62,614 nucleotides of DNA from a virus. Location of the stretch: positions 1 to 62,614 of IMG/VR virus record IMGVR_UViG_3300045961_000121; one strand, given 5' to 3'. This document shows positions 7,891 through 16,109 of the stretch, one piece after another (positions within the stretch are counted from its first letter, which is position 1; every line of letters starts with the position of its first letter). The notes under the pieces were generated by a model, which was not told the origin of the DNA, did not search any database, and was given only the letters and a program-made list of their open reading frames with translations. A program made the position numbers and the translations under genes.

Positions 7891-9549
7891 ATGGCCCAGT
7901 ACGAACTGCCTGAGAACCTGTCGGCCCTGTCCGACGACGAACTGAACGCCGCCCTGAACGCCGGACTCGACGCGTTCAAGGAGTTGGGCATCTCTGCCGA
8001 CTCCGACGAGGACACCATCGCCGAGGGCGAGCGCATCGCGCCCCTCGTGAGCGCCATCCGCGCCGAGCAGCAGGCCCGCGTGGCCGCTGCTGAGGCCCGC
8101 GCGCAGCGCGCCGCAGAACTGCTGGCCACCGTGCCCGAGCAGACCGCCGAGGACACCGAGATCGTGGAGGAGGCCCCCGTGGCCGAGGCCGAGGTCGAGG
8201 TGGAGCAGGAGGCACCCACCCCCATCGAGAACGAGGAGGCCCCCGTGGCCGAGAACACCCCCGTGCCGGTCGCCGCCTCTACCCAGAGCCCGGTCGCCCG
8301 CGCAGCCCAGAACGCGCCCGAGCCCGTCGTGGCCGCAGCGATCCAGCCGGTCGTCGCCCTCGTGGCCGCAGCCGACGTGTCCGGCTTCGCCGCCGGGCAG
8401 GAGTTGGACGACCTCGGTGTCGCCGGTCAGGCGCTCGTGTCCCGGCTCAAGGGCCTGCCCCGTGGCATGGCCCCGTCGCCGGTCCGCCAGCGCTTCGGCG
8501 CCGCCGTCATCCGCATGGACCACGGCAACCTCATGCAGGGACGCGAGTACGACGACTACTCGCTGATCCAGCGCGCCGGTGACGAGTCCCGCCTGTCCGG
8601 TGGGTCGCTGGTCGCCGCCGGTGGCTGGTGCGCCCCGTCGGAGACGCTGTACGACATGTGCCAGATGGAGACGGTCAGCGGCATCCTCGACCTCCCCGAG
8701 TTCGGCGTGTCGCGCGGCGGCATCCGGTACACCCCGGGCCCCGACTTCTCCGAGATTTACTCGTCCTGCGGGTTCCACCAGACCGAGGCCGAGGCCATCG
8801 CGGGCGAGTGCAAGACCTGCTGCGAGGTGACCTGCCCCGAGTTCGATGAGGTCCGCCTCGACGCGGTGGGCATGTGCGTCAAGGTTCCGATCCTGACAAA
8901 CGCGGCCTACCCGGAACTGGTCCGCCGCTACATCGAGGGCGCGCTCGTGGCCCACGCGCACAAGGTCAACGCGTGGACCATCAGCCAGATGAACACCGCC
9001 GCTGGCGCCGGGGTCACCGTCGGTGGCACCGACCCGATCTCCTTCGCGCTGGACGCGCTGGAGTTGCAGGCCATCGGGATGCGGTACCAGTACCGCCTCG
9101 GTGAGAACGCGACCATCGAGGTCGTCGCTCCGGTGTTCCTCAAGGCCCTGATCCGCATGGACGTGGCCCGCCGCAACGGGCAGGACTGGAACAGCGTCAC
9201 CGACGCCCAGATCGAGTCCAACTTCTCGGCCCGCAACATCAAGGTCCAGTGGGTCTACGACTGGCAGGACCTTGCCGTCGCTGGCTGCGCGGTCACCCTC
9301 CCGGCCAACGTGTCGGTCCTCATGTACCCGGCGGGTACGTGGACCAAGGGCACGGCGGACGTGATCTCCATGGACGCCGTGTACGACAGCGTGGGGCTGG
9401 AGTCCAACACCTTCACGGGCATCTTCGTGGAGCAGGGCGTCCTCGCCGTCCAGAAGTGCACCCACACCTGCAAGGTGACCATCCCGATCTGCGTGTCCGG
9501 TCAGACCGCAGCCTCGGAACTCACCGCCTGCCTCACCGCAGCCGCGTGA
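7891..9549 (+). CDS. Major capsid protein with N-terminal scaffold-like region
   Basis: The 552-residue product is the likely shell subunit. Residues about 1-150 are acidic, Ala/Glu-rich and predicted coiled-coil, like the delta domain that acts as an internal scaffold in HK97-type capsids and is removed by the prohead protease. The fold proper follows, containing V-A-A-G-G-W-C-A-P-S-E near residue 240, a motif shared with the C-terminal domain of the upstream protease polyprotein. It is Cys-rich for a capsid (C-K-T-C-C-E-V-T-C and C-T-H-T-C), suggesting disulfide or metal cross-links. Position directly downstream of the protease and size support the call. Confidence 0.85.
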   Translation: MAQYELPENLSALSDDELNAALNAGLDAFKELGISADSDEDTIAEGERIAPLVSAIRAEQQARVAAAEARAQRAAELLATVPEQTAEDTEIVEEAPVAEAEVEVEQEAPTPIENEEAPVAENTPVPVAASTQSPVARAAQNAPEPVVAAAIQPVVALVAAADVSGFAAGQELDDLGVAGQALVSRLKGLPRGMAPSPVRQRFGAAVIRMDHGNLMQGREYDDYSLIQRAGDESRLSGGSLVAAGGWCAPSETLYDMCQMETVSGILDLPEFGVSRGGIRYTPGPDFSEIYSSCGFHQTEAEAIAGECKTCCEVTCPEFDEVRLDAVGMCVKVPILTNAAYPELVRRYIEGALVAHAHKVNAWTISQMNTAAGAGVTVGGTDPISFALDALELQAIGMRYQYRLGENATIEVVAPVFLKALIRMDVARRNGQDWNSVTDAQIESNFSARNIKVQWVYDWQDLAVAGCAVTLPANVSVLMYPAGTWTKGTADVISMDAVYDSVGLESNTFTGIFVEQGVLAVQKCTHTCKVTIPICVSGQTAASELTACLTAAA

Positions 9550-9620
9550 CCCGCTCCGGGGGGGCTGGTTGGACCTGCCAGCCTCCCCGGAACCCACCAC
9601 CCCAGAGGAGGTGAGGTCCG

Positions 9621-10424
9621 GTGCCGAACATCACAGGAGCACGCAACTACGTCGAGGTGGCCGCTCCGGCGCCCAAGGTCGGTGGCCTGTTCGCCGTGGC
9701 CAACGTCATCGACAGCACGGACCCGCACGACTTGCTCGGGGCTGAGTACCAGACCGATGCCTGCACCCCTGCCGAGCACTGGTCGGCGGGGAACTGCGGA
9801 TACGGTTACCCGGCCACGCCCTGCAACCCGACCCCGGCGGTCGCGGCCACGCTCAAGGACTTCCATGGGCTGACGCTGGTCACCGGCGACCCGTTCACGA
9901 TCTACGACGGGATCGACTGCGAACTGCTCGGGGGCCCGTCGGACTACTACCGAGGCCGGGTCGAGGCTTCGTTGCGGCTCAAGGAGCAGAAGGCTGCCGA
10001 GCAGCACGTCGCTGGCCTTCTGCTGGCATCCACGAACAGCCTGAGCGCAGGCGACATCGTGGAGGCCGTCGCCGAGGCCGAGGCGTGGCTGGCCGACAAC
10101 TACGCCGGGCAGGGCGTCATCCACATGAACCGGAAGTCGGCCACGCTCGCGTGCGCGGCTCAGGTGGTCGGCGCCGGGCTCGACGGGCGGCTGGCCACCT
10201 GTCAGGGCACCCCGGTGGCCAACGGCGCCGGGTATGGGTCGCTGGTCGGCAAGGTGGTCGCCAGCGGTCAGGTCACCCTGCTCAGGGGGCCGATCACGGT
10301 CACCAACGCTCCCGGCATGAACGTCGGGGTGGAGTGCTCGCCGCCACGGGCGCTCGCTGAGCGCACCTACGTCCCGCTCATCGAGTGCGGGGCGGCCATC
10401 GCAACGATCACACCGACGCCGTAG
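9621..10424 (+). CDS. Probable minor head/structural protein
   Basis: The 267-residue protein lies between major capsid and major tail genes, with GTG start at 9621 behind GAGGTGAGG. It contains a capsid-like run F-H-G-L-T-L-V-T-G-D-P-F-T-I-Y-D-G-I-D-C and an Ala-rich helix. It could be a second capsid-related protein, a vertex or cement protein, or part of the head-tail joint. I do not recognise the family firmly. Confidence 0.6.
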   Translation: MPNITGARNYVEVAAPAPKVGGLFAVANVIDSTDPHDLLGAEYQTDACTPAEHWSAGNCGYGYPATPCNPTPAVAATLKDFHGLTLVTGDPFTIYDGIDCELLGGPSDYYRGRVEASLRLKEQKAAEQHVAGLLLASTNSLSAGDIVEAVAEAEAWLADNYAGQGVIHMNRKSATLACAAQVVGAGLDGRLATCQGTPVANGAGYGSLVGKVVASGQVTLLRGPITVTNAPGMNVGVECSPPRALAERTYVPLIECGAAIATITPTP

Positions 10425-10435
10425 GAGGCAGCAGC

Positions 10436-11179
10436 ATGGCTGGAACCAGTTTCCCCCTCGTCCGGGGCCGGACGATGCGGGCGACCAAGTTGAACGGCTG
10501 TGGGGTTCCCCTCACAGGCGACGGCTCGGCCATCTCGGTCACCGACGGGTACGTGTCCGTCGCCCTGACCGCGAACATCAACGAGCCCGAGGAGTTGGTC
10601 GTCACCAACGCCAACGGCCAGACCTGTGTCCGCGACCCCGGGTGCGCCGAGTTCAAGGGCTACAACGTGGACGTGGTGTTCTGCAACGTGGACCCGTGCC
10701 TGTACTCGCTGATGACCGGGCAGGACACCATCAACGACACCGAGGGCAACCCGATCGGCTTCCGCATGAACTCCAAGAAGAAGGCGTGTGACAACGCCTT
10801 CGCGCTGGAGGTGTGGGCCGGGTCGCCGGGCGCTGAGGGGTGTCAGGGCCAGTCCACCGAGTCCGGCTCGTTCGGCTACCTCGTGCTGCCGTTCCTGCGG
10901 GCGGGCGTCGTCGGCGACTTCACCATCGAGAACGCGGCGGTGTCGTTCACGATCTCCGGTGCGGTCACCCTCGACGGCAACTCGTGGGGCATGGGCCCGT
11001 ACGACACGATGGAGGTCGGTGGGGTTCCGGCGAAGTTGCCGGAGGCGCTGGACACCAACGACCACCTCGCCGTGCTGTTCACCACGATGGCGCCGCCGGA
11101 GCCGACCGACGGCATGTGCCTGACCGACGTGGAGTACGCGGCGTTCATCGCTGACGGAACCCTGCCGGTCGCCGCCTGA
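10436..11179 (+). CDS. Major tail (tube) protein
   Basis: The 247-residue product has the character of actinophage tail tube subunits: early L-T-A-N-I-N-E-P-E-E-L, C-N-V-D-P-C-L-Y-S-L, A-L-E-V-W-A-G, then a long beta-rich C-terminal half with G-N-S-W-G-M-G-P-Y. It would polymerise around the tape measure. It precedes the connectors, an order seen in some actinophages. The ATG at 10436 follows GGAGGC; an in-frame upstream start would overlap the previous gene by 40 bases. Confidence 0.7.
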   Translation: MAGTSFPLVRGRTMRATKLNGCGVPLTGDGSAISVTDGYVSVALTANINEPEELVVTNANGQTCVRDPGCAEFKGYNVDVVFCNVDPCLYSLMTGQDTINDTEGNPIGFRMNSKKKACDNAFALEVWAGSPGAEGCQGQSTESGSFGYLVLPFLRAGVVGDFTIENAAVSFTISGAVTLDGNSWGMGPYDTMEVGGVPAKLPEALDTNDHLAVLFTTMAPPEPTDGMCLTDVEYAAFIADGTLPVAA

Positions 11180-11201
11180 TCGACACCCCGAGGGAGGGGC
11201 A

Positions 11202-12029
11202 ATGTCTGACCTCTGCGCGGCGTGCGGGAGTTGTGTCCCGTACTCGCCCACGATGTCGTGTTGTCCCGACTGGGGCGATCTGGACGACGACCTGCTGTGC
11301 CGGTCCATCACCCTCGCTTGGGACACCCTGCGTGTCCTGAGCGGGGGGATGGTCGGCAACTGCCCGGTGCTGGTCCGCCCGTGCCTGTCGGAGCCGTGCA
11401 ACGCGTGCGCCTCCAGCGGGCCCCGGGTGGTCCGCACCGGCGACTGTCAGGGCTGCTGGGTCAACTCGGCGTGCGGCGGGCGGGGCTGCTCCTGCTCAGC
11501 GCTGTCCGAGATCGTCCTGCCCGGCCTCGTGGCCGAGGTGTGGCAGGTCAAGGTCGATGGGGTCACCCTGCCGGTGGAGTCCTACCGGATCGACAACGGC
11601 AACAGGCTGGTCCGCACCGATGGCCAGAACTGGCCGTCATGCCAGCACATGAGCCGCGACGTGGACTCCGAGGAGGGCACGCTCGGGGTCTGGTACGTGC
11701 CCGGGATCGTGCCGGACGCTGCCGGGCTGTGGGCTGCCGGGGTGCTGACGTGCGAGTTCTCCAAGGCGTGCTCGGGCGGCAAGTGCCGCCTGCCGTCGGC
11801 GGTCACCTCGATCTCCCGGCAGGGCATCTCCATGGAGATCAGCACCGGGATGTTCCCTGACGGGATGACCGGCATCCGCGAGGTGGACGCCTACCTCACG
11901 TCGATCAACCCGAACGGGCTCAAGATGCCGCCGCGCGTCTGGTCGCCTGATTTGGTCACCGCCGGGCACCGGTACACGACGTGGCAGGCCCGCCCGGATG
12001 CGGCCAGCGACCCGTGGGGTGGCCAGTGA
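11202..12029 (+). CDS. Head-to-tail adaptor, extremely Cys-rich
   Basis: The 275-residue protein has 19 cysteines, almost all in the first 210 residues (C-A-A-C-G-S-C, C-Q-G-C, G-C-S-C). The C-terminal part R-E-V-D-A-Y-L-T-S-I-N-P followed by P-R-V-W-S-P-D-L is typical of connector proteins binding the portal bottom. The Cys pattern could form structural zinc or disulfide knots in the neck. The stop overlaps the next gene's GTG by four bases. Confidence 0.65.
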   Translation: MSDLCAACGSCVPYSPTMSCCPDWGDLDDDLLCRSITLAWDTLRVLSGGMVGNCPVLVRPCLSEPCNACASSGPRVVRTGDCQGCWVNSACGGRGCSCSALSEIVLPGLVAEVWQVKVDGVTLPVESYRIDNGNRLVRTDGQNWPSCQHMSRDVDSEEGTLGVWYVPGIVPDAAGLWAAGVLTCEFSKACSGGKCRLPSAVTSISRQGISMEISTGMFPDGMTGIREVDAYLTSINPNGLKMPPRVWSPDLVTAGHRYTTWQARPDAASDPWGGQ

Positions 12030-12520
12030 CACCGAACGCGACCCGGCTGGCCATGGCAGTCGCCTCGCTGGTGGAGTGCCTATGCACGGCGCTGGCTGTG
12101 GAGGGTGCTGGGCCGACGTGCTTCTGCGGGGTGGTGCCCGGCGATCAGGTCGCGTGGGACTACTGCGGGGAGTGCTCCGGCGGCAAGTGCGGCATGGGCT
12201 ACGTGAAGGTCAACTCGGTGTTCGCCACGACCACGTTCCCCGGAGGTCGGGAGTTCTCCAAGTGCGGCGCGTACCTCGCGGCTGAGATCAGCGTCGGCGC
12301 GCTGCGCTGCTCGCCGGTCCCCAGCGAGGACGGCGACCTCCCGACCGAGGGCGACATGGAGGAGGCGTGGCTGGCCACGGTCGCCGACATGGGGGCGATC
12401 CATCGGGCCATCGCGTGCTGCGGGTTCAAGGACTACTTCCTCGGCAACTACGACCCGCAGGGCCCGAACGGTGGGTGCGTCGGCGGCGAGTGGACGGTCA
12501 CGGTGCTCCTCGATGGCTAG
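12026..12520 (+). CDS. Neck/connector protein, Cys-rich
   Basis: The 164-residue protein with 12 cysteines starts at the GTG that overlaps the preceding stop (GTGA). Position between adaptor and the gp10-like protein suggests a head-tail stopper or tail terminator. The motif C-G-E-C-S-G-G-K-C also appears, slightly changed, in the adaptor (K-A-C-S-G-G-K-C), so the two Cys clusters may be related. Confidence 0.55.
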   Translation: MTPNATRLAMAVASLVECLCTALAVEGAGPTCFCGVVPGDQVAWDYCGECSGGKCGMGYVKVNSVFATTTFPGGREFSKCGAYLAAEISVGALRCSPVPSEDGDLPTEGDMEEAWLATVADMGAIHRAIACCGFKDYFLGNYDPQGPNGGCVGGEWTVTVLLDG

Positions 12521-13091
12521 GGCGTCGAAGGTCGTCATCTCCGACGCGCTCATCATCAAGGCGTGCAACACTCCCGGCGGGTCCGGCGGGGTCGCTCGGG
12601 AGATGAACGACTGGGTGAAGCGGTGCAAGTTGCGGGCGATCAACACGGCGCCGGTGAACGACCCGGCGAACGCTACGCACCGGGGCGGCGCGGTCGGCAC
12701 GTACAAGGCGTCGTTCCGGTCGAAGCGGTCGGGCAATCAGCACGTCCTGAGTCGGGCGGTGTTCAACATCGCGCCGCACGCCCCGTACGTCGAGTACGGG
12801 CGCAGGAGCACCCGGTTCGGTGACAAGTTCTACAGCAAGCACTGGCCGGGCTGGCCGGTGATCCCCGGAAACAACCACATCGTGTTCACCCCCCTCAAGG
12901 TGATGGCCCAGTTCGGCAACTGGGAGCAGTTCGGCTGGACCAAGCATTCCGGCATCGTGCGCTGGTACGCGGGCACGAGCGCGAGGGAGGGCAAGTACGT
13001 CCTGCTGAACTCGTGGAAGTGGACCACCGAGAAGTATCAGGTGGACTTCCTCATCGCCGACGACCGGTTCAGCGGGATGCGGTACACGTAG
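12513..13091 (+). CDS. Tail completion protein, HK97 gp10-like
   Basis: The 192-residue basic protein contains the gp10-type run A-P-V-N-D-P-A then G-T-Y-K-A-S-F and A-P-H-A-P-Y-V-E-Y-G. Such proteins cap the tail tube or finish the neck. It overlaps the previous gene by eight bases. It is followed by a 71-bp gap holding a perfect palindrome, one of the few between rightward genes. Confidence 0.7.
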   Translation: MARASKVVISDALIIKACNTPGGSGGVAREMNDWVKRCKLRAINTAPVNDPANATHRGGAVGTYKASFRSKRSGNQHVLSRAVFNIAPHAPYVEYGRRSTRFGDKFYSKHWPGWPVIPGNNHIVFTPLKVMAQFGNWEQFGWTKHSGIVRWYAGTSAREGKYVLLNSWKWTTEKYQVDFLIADDRFSGMRYT

Positions 13092-13104
13092 TACCGGGCG
13101 CTGT

Positions 13105-13119
13105 TTCCCACGGTGGGAA
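13105..13119. promoter_or_regulatory. Dispersed palindrome, candidate operator 2
   Basis: Extended perfect form TTTCCCACGGTGGGAAA (13104-13120) between the gp10-like gene and the tail chaperone gene. It is the clearest intergenic copy in the structural operon. Confidence 0.65.
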
Positions 13120-13162
13120 ACGGTAGGCTCGCCACACCAAGGTCCAACATAGGAGGTCCACC

Positions 13163-13573
13163 TTGAGGGAGTTCAAGACAGCGGCGCGCAACGCGGCGCC
13201 GACCATGTTCGACAACGCGGAGCCGATCCAGTTCACGATCGACGGCGAGGAGTTCACCGCCTATCCGCCGTCGCCGGGCCAGTTGGCCATGCTGGTCGCG
13301 GCGCAGGCCGACAGCCGGGACGTGTCGGAGTCGATGGCGGCGATCATCGACTTCCTCGACGGCATCCTCGATGAGGACGCGCAGGCGATGTACCGCAGGC
13401 GCCTGATGGACCGCAACGATCCGTTCGACTTCGACACCGTGAACGACATCGTGGAGGGCCTTGTCGAGGAGTGGTCCGCCCGCCCTACCAAGTCGCCGTC
13501 CGTCTCCTCCTCATCGCGGCGGACCGCTGGGTCGAGATCGACGGCGAAGCCGCGCTCGCGGGCCACGACCTGA
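13163..13573 (+). CDS. Tail assembly chaperone, short frame
   Basis: The 136-residue protein starts at TTG 13163 behind a good AGGAGG. The acidic N-terminal half and position just before the tape measure fit the G-type chaperone. Its last 34 residues turn Ser/Thr/Arg-rich and low-complexity, as expected for the part read through after a frameshift site. The downstream frame is -1 relative to this one. Confidence 0.8.
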   Translation: MREFKTAARNAAPTMFDNAEPIQFTIDGEEFTAYPPSPGQLAMLVAAQADSRDVSESMAAIIDFLDGILDEDAQAMYRRRLMDRNDPFDFDTVNDIVEGLVEEWSARPTKSPSVSSSSRRTAGSRSTAKPRSRATT

Positions 13574-13776
13574 TGACGCTGCGCGTGGATCGGTTCCTGA
13601 ACGCGATCTACGCGTGGTGCCTGCCGAGGATCGACCCGCAGGAGCGGGACAAGTGGCTGTTCCAGTTGAACGCCCCGATCCCCGGACGGGTGACTCAGGT
13701 CAGCGCGCGGGAGGAGATGGATTCGTTCGCCGCCTTCGCGGGTGCGTTCGGGGTGACGCAGCCCTCGACGGGCTAG
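13471..13776 (+). CDS. Tail assembly chaperone, frameshift extension (T part)
   Basis: This open frame is -1 to the short chaperone and overlaps it by 103 bases. It encodes a structured continuation (R-L-L-L-I-A-A-D-R-W, then W-L-F-Q-L-N). In siphoviruses it is made as a G-T fusion by programmed -1 frameshifting. I see no canonical X-XXY-YYZ heptamer; the candidate zone is the CGCCCGCCCTACC run at about 13479-13491. GTG 13471 could alternatively serve as an independent start. Confidence 0.65.
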   Translation: MVRPPYQVAVRLLLIAADRWVEIDGEAALAGHDLMTLRVDRFLNAIYAWCLPRIDPQERDKWLFQLNAPIPGRVTQVSAREEMDSFAAFAGAFGVTQPSTG

Positions 13777-13797
13777 CCTGAGCACGGAGGTGTGACG

Positions 13798-16101
13798 ATG
13801 TTCGACACGGTTGGCGCGATGTACGTCAGGGTGCTGTCTGACACCTCCGGGCTCAAGGGCGAACTGGAGCGCGACTTCGGCAAGCAGGGCGCCGTGGCAG
13901 CCGACGCGTTCGGCAAGCCGTTCGACAAGCAGTTGTCGAAGAACATCAACAAGATGCGCGCGTTCGACGTGCTCGACGCGCGACTCAAGACGTGGGCGCG
14001 GGACTTCTCCAAGACCATCGGCGACAGCCTCGACGTGGAACCGAAGGTACGCATCGGCGACATCATCTCCGCTGCCGAGATCAACGAACTCTCGGAGCGG
14101 ATGAAGATTCCGGCCCGGGAACTCGCCACGTACTTGAAGAAGGCGATCCCCGACGCGCTGCGGGCTGCGGAGAAGGAGCAGCGCGACTCGATCAAGCGGC
14201 TCGGAGAACTGCGCGAGCAGGAGGCCGCCGAGGAGCGCAAGCGGATCAAGTCGCTGGCAGACTACGACCGGGTGACGTGGGCCAAGTCGATGAAGGCGCG
14301 GCTGGACGAGACGGAACGGCTCATCGAGGAGACGTACCGGACGCTGAACAAGGAGAACACCAAGTTCCAGAAGGACCACGACGCCTCGTGGCGGCGCATC
14401 CTGACGAACATCGACCTGTTCGGCGGCAAGGTCAAGAAGGTCACGCTGGCGCTGCGCCGGACCGGCACCGGCGGGGCGTACGACACGCTCACGAACGTGC
14501 TGGCCGGGATGCTGGGCACCGCGTTCAAGGTCGGCTCGGTGGTGCCCAAGATTCTGACGAAGGTGGGCGGGGCGTTCACCGACCTCGGCGTCAAGATGAT
14601 GTCCACAGGCGGTCAGGTGGGCCAGTTGGGCACCGTGTTCGCATCGCTGGGCAAGGTTCTGGGCAAGGCCGGGCCGTACGGGGCGGTGATCGCGCTGGTC
14701 GCCGCGCTGGGCCTGTTGCAGTCGATGCTCGGGTCGCTGTCGGTGCTGGTCAGCACGTTCGCCGCCGGAATCGTGGCGCTGGGCTCGGCCCTGTTCTACG
14801 CAGTGTCCAACGCTGCCTTGCTGGTTCCGGTCCTCGGCGCGATCGGTGTCGGGTTCGCGGGGGCTGCGATCGGCGCGATCGACGCGACGCAGGCCATCGG
14901 CAAGTTGTGGAAGGCCGTCAACGAGACGGACCCGAAGGCTAAGGCTGAGGCGTGGAAGGACTACAACCGCGAACTCAAGAAGTTGGGGCCGAATGCGCGG
15001 GCTGCGGTCAGCGCGATGAAGCCGCTGGTCGAGGAGTTCTCCGGCCTCAAGCGGACCGCAGGAGAGGCCCTGTTCGACGGCATGGCCGACGCGTTGAAGA
15101 AGGCGACGCCGCTGATCGACGCACTCAAGACCGGGCTGACGAACGTAGCGGGCGCGGTCGGCGATGTGGTCGAGGGGTTCTTGGCGCTGGCCCAGAACCA
15201 GACCTTCATGGCCTCGTTCACGAAGATGTGGGAACTGAGCGCCACGATCATCCGTGACCTCGGGTCGGTGGCGTCCAACTTGTTCGCCGGGTTCACCAAC
15301 TTCTTCTCCGCGATATCACCGCTGGTGGAGAAGTTCACCGGTGGGCTGGCCACTGCTGCCGAGAACTTCCGCAAGTGGACCGAGACGGAGGGCGGTCGGC
15401 AGGCCATCCTCCAGTTCTTCACCGACGCGTACGATATCGGGTCGCAGGTGTGGGCCGTGGTCAAGGAGTTGGCGCTGGCCCTGTTCGACCTGTTCACCGC
15501 TGATGCGACGAAGGGCGCGGCGAAGGACCTGTTCGGCTTCCTGCTGGAGGAGGTCCAGAAGTTCCGCGACTGGATCAACGAGGTCAGCGAGAACGGCAAG
15601 TTGCAGAAGTGGTTTGATGACGCGAAGGTCGTGGGCAAGGCGCTGTGGGCCGTGGTGAAGGACTTGGCGGCCCTGTTCGGGTCGCTGAACAACGACACGA
15701 ATCGCGGGTTCTTCCTGTTCCTGCTGGACGTGGTGCGGGTCATCATCGCCACGTTCCGGGTGCTGTTCACGGTCGGCCGGTGGGCGCTCGCGGGCATTTC
15801 TGCGGCTCTCACTCCGGTCAAGATCGGGTTCAACGCGCTCAAGACAGCGATCGGCTACGTCATCGACAAGGTGCGGGATCTGATTGCGTGGATCAAGCGC
15901 ATCCCGGTGGTGGGGCGCATCTTCGGCGGCGGTGAGCGCGTCTCCGGCGGCGGTTCGTTCCGGGCGATGTCGGCGATGGACACACAGGTCGGCCCAACCG
16001 GGTCGCTGGTCGTGAACAACTGGAACATCACGACTCCGGGCATGGACAGCAGGGTGGTCGCGTCACAGGTGATGAACCGCATGGCCGCGATGGCCGGGTA
16101 G
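13798..16101 (+). CDS. Tape measure protein
   Basis: The 767-residue product sets tail length; at the usual ratio of about 0.15 nm per residue it predicts a tail near 115 nm. The N-terminal 230 residues are charged and helical, residues about 250-370 contain several hydrophobic segments, and the C-terminus is Gly-rich. ATG 13798 is preferred to GTG 13792 because GGAGG ends only one base before the GTG. It follows the tail chaperones and precedes the distal tail genes. Confidence 0.9.
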   Translation: MFDTVGAMYVRVLSDTSGLKGELERDFGKQGAVAADAFGKPFDKQLSKNINKMRAFDVLDARLKTWARDFSKTIGDSLDVEPKVRIGDIISAAEINELSERMKIPARELATYLKKAIPDALRAAEKEQRDSIKRLGELREQEAAEERKRIKSLADYDRVTWAKSMKARLDETERLIEETYRTLNKENTKFQKDHDASWRRILTNIDLFGGKVKKVTLALRRTGTGGAYDTLTNVLAGMLGTAFKVGSVVPKILTKVGGAFTDLGVKMMSTGGQVGQLGTVFASLGKVLGKAGPYGAVIALVAALGLLQSMLGSLSVLVSTFAAGIVALGSALFYAVSNAALLVPVLGAIGVGFAGAAIGAIDATQAIGKLWKAVNETDPKAKAEAWKDYNRELKKLGPNARAAVSAMKPLVEEFSGLKRTAGEALFDGMADALKKATPLIDALKTGLTNVAGAVGDVVEGFLALAQNQTFMASFTKMWELSATIIRDLGSVASNLFAGFTNFFSAISPLVEKFTGGLATAAENFRKWTETEGGRQAILQFFTDAYDIGSQVWAVVKELALALFDLFTADATKGAAKDLFGFLLEEVQKFRDWINEVSENGKLQKWFDDAKVVGKALWAVVKDLAALFGSLNNDTNRGFFLFLLDVVRVIIATFRVLFTVGRWALAGISAALTPVKIGFNALKTAIGYVIDKVRDLIAWIKRIPVVGRIFGGGERVSGGGSFRAMSAMDTQVGPTGSLVVNNWNITTPGMDSRVVASQVMNRMAAMAG

Positions 16102-16109
16102 GAGGCGTC

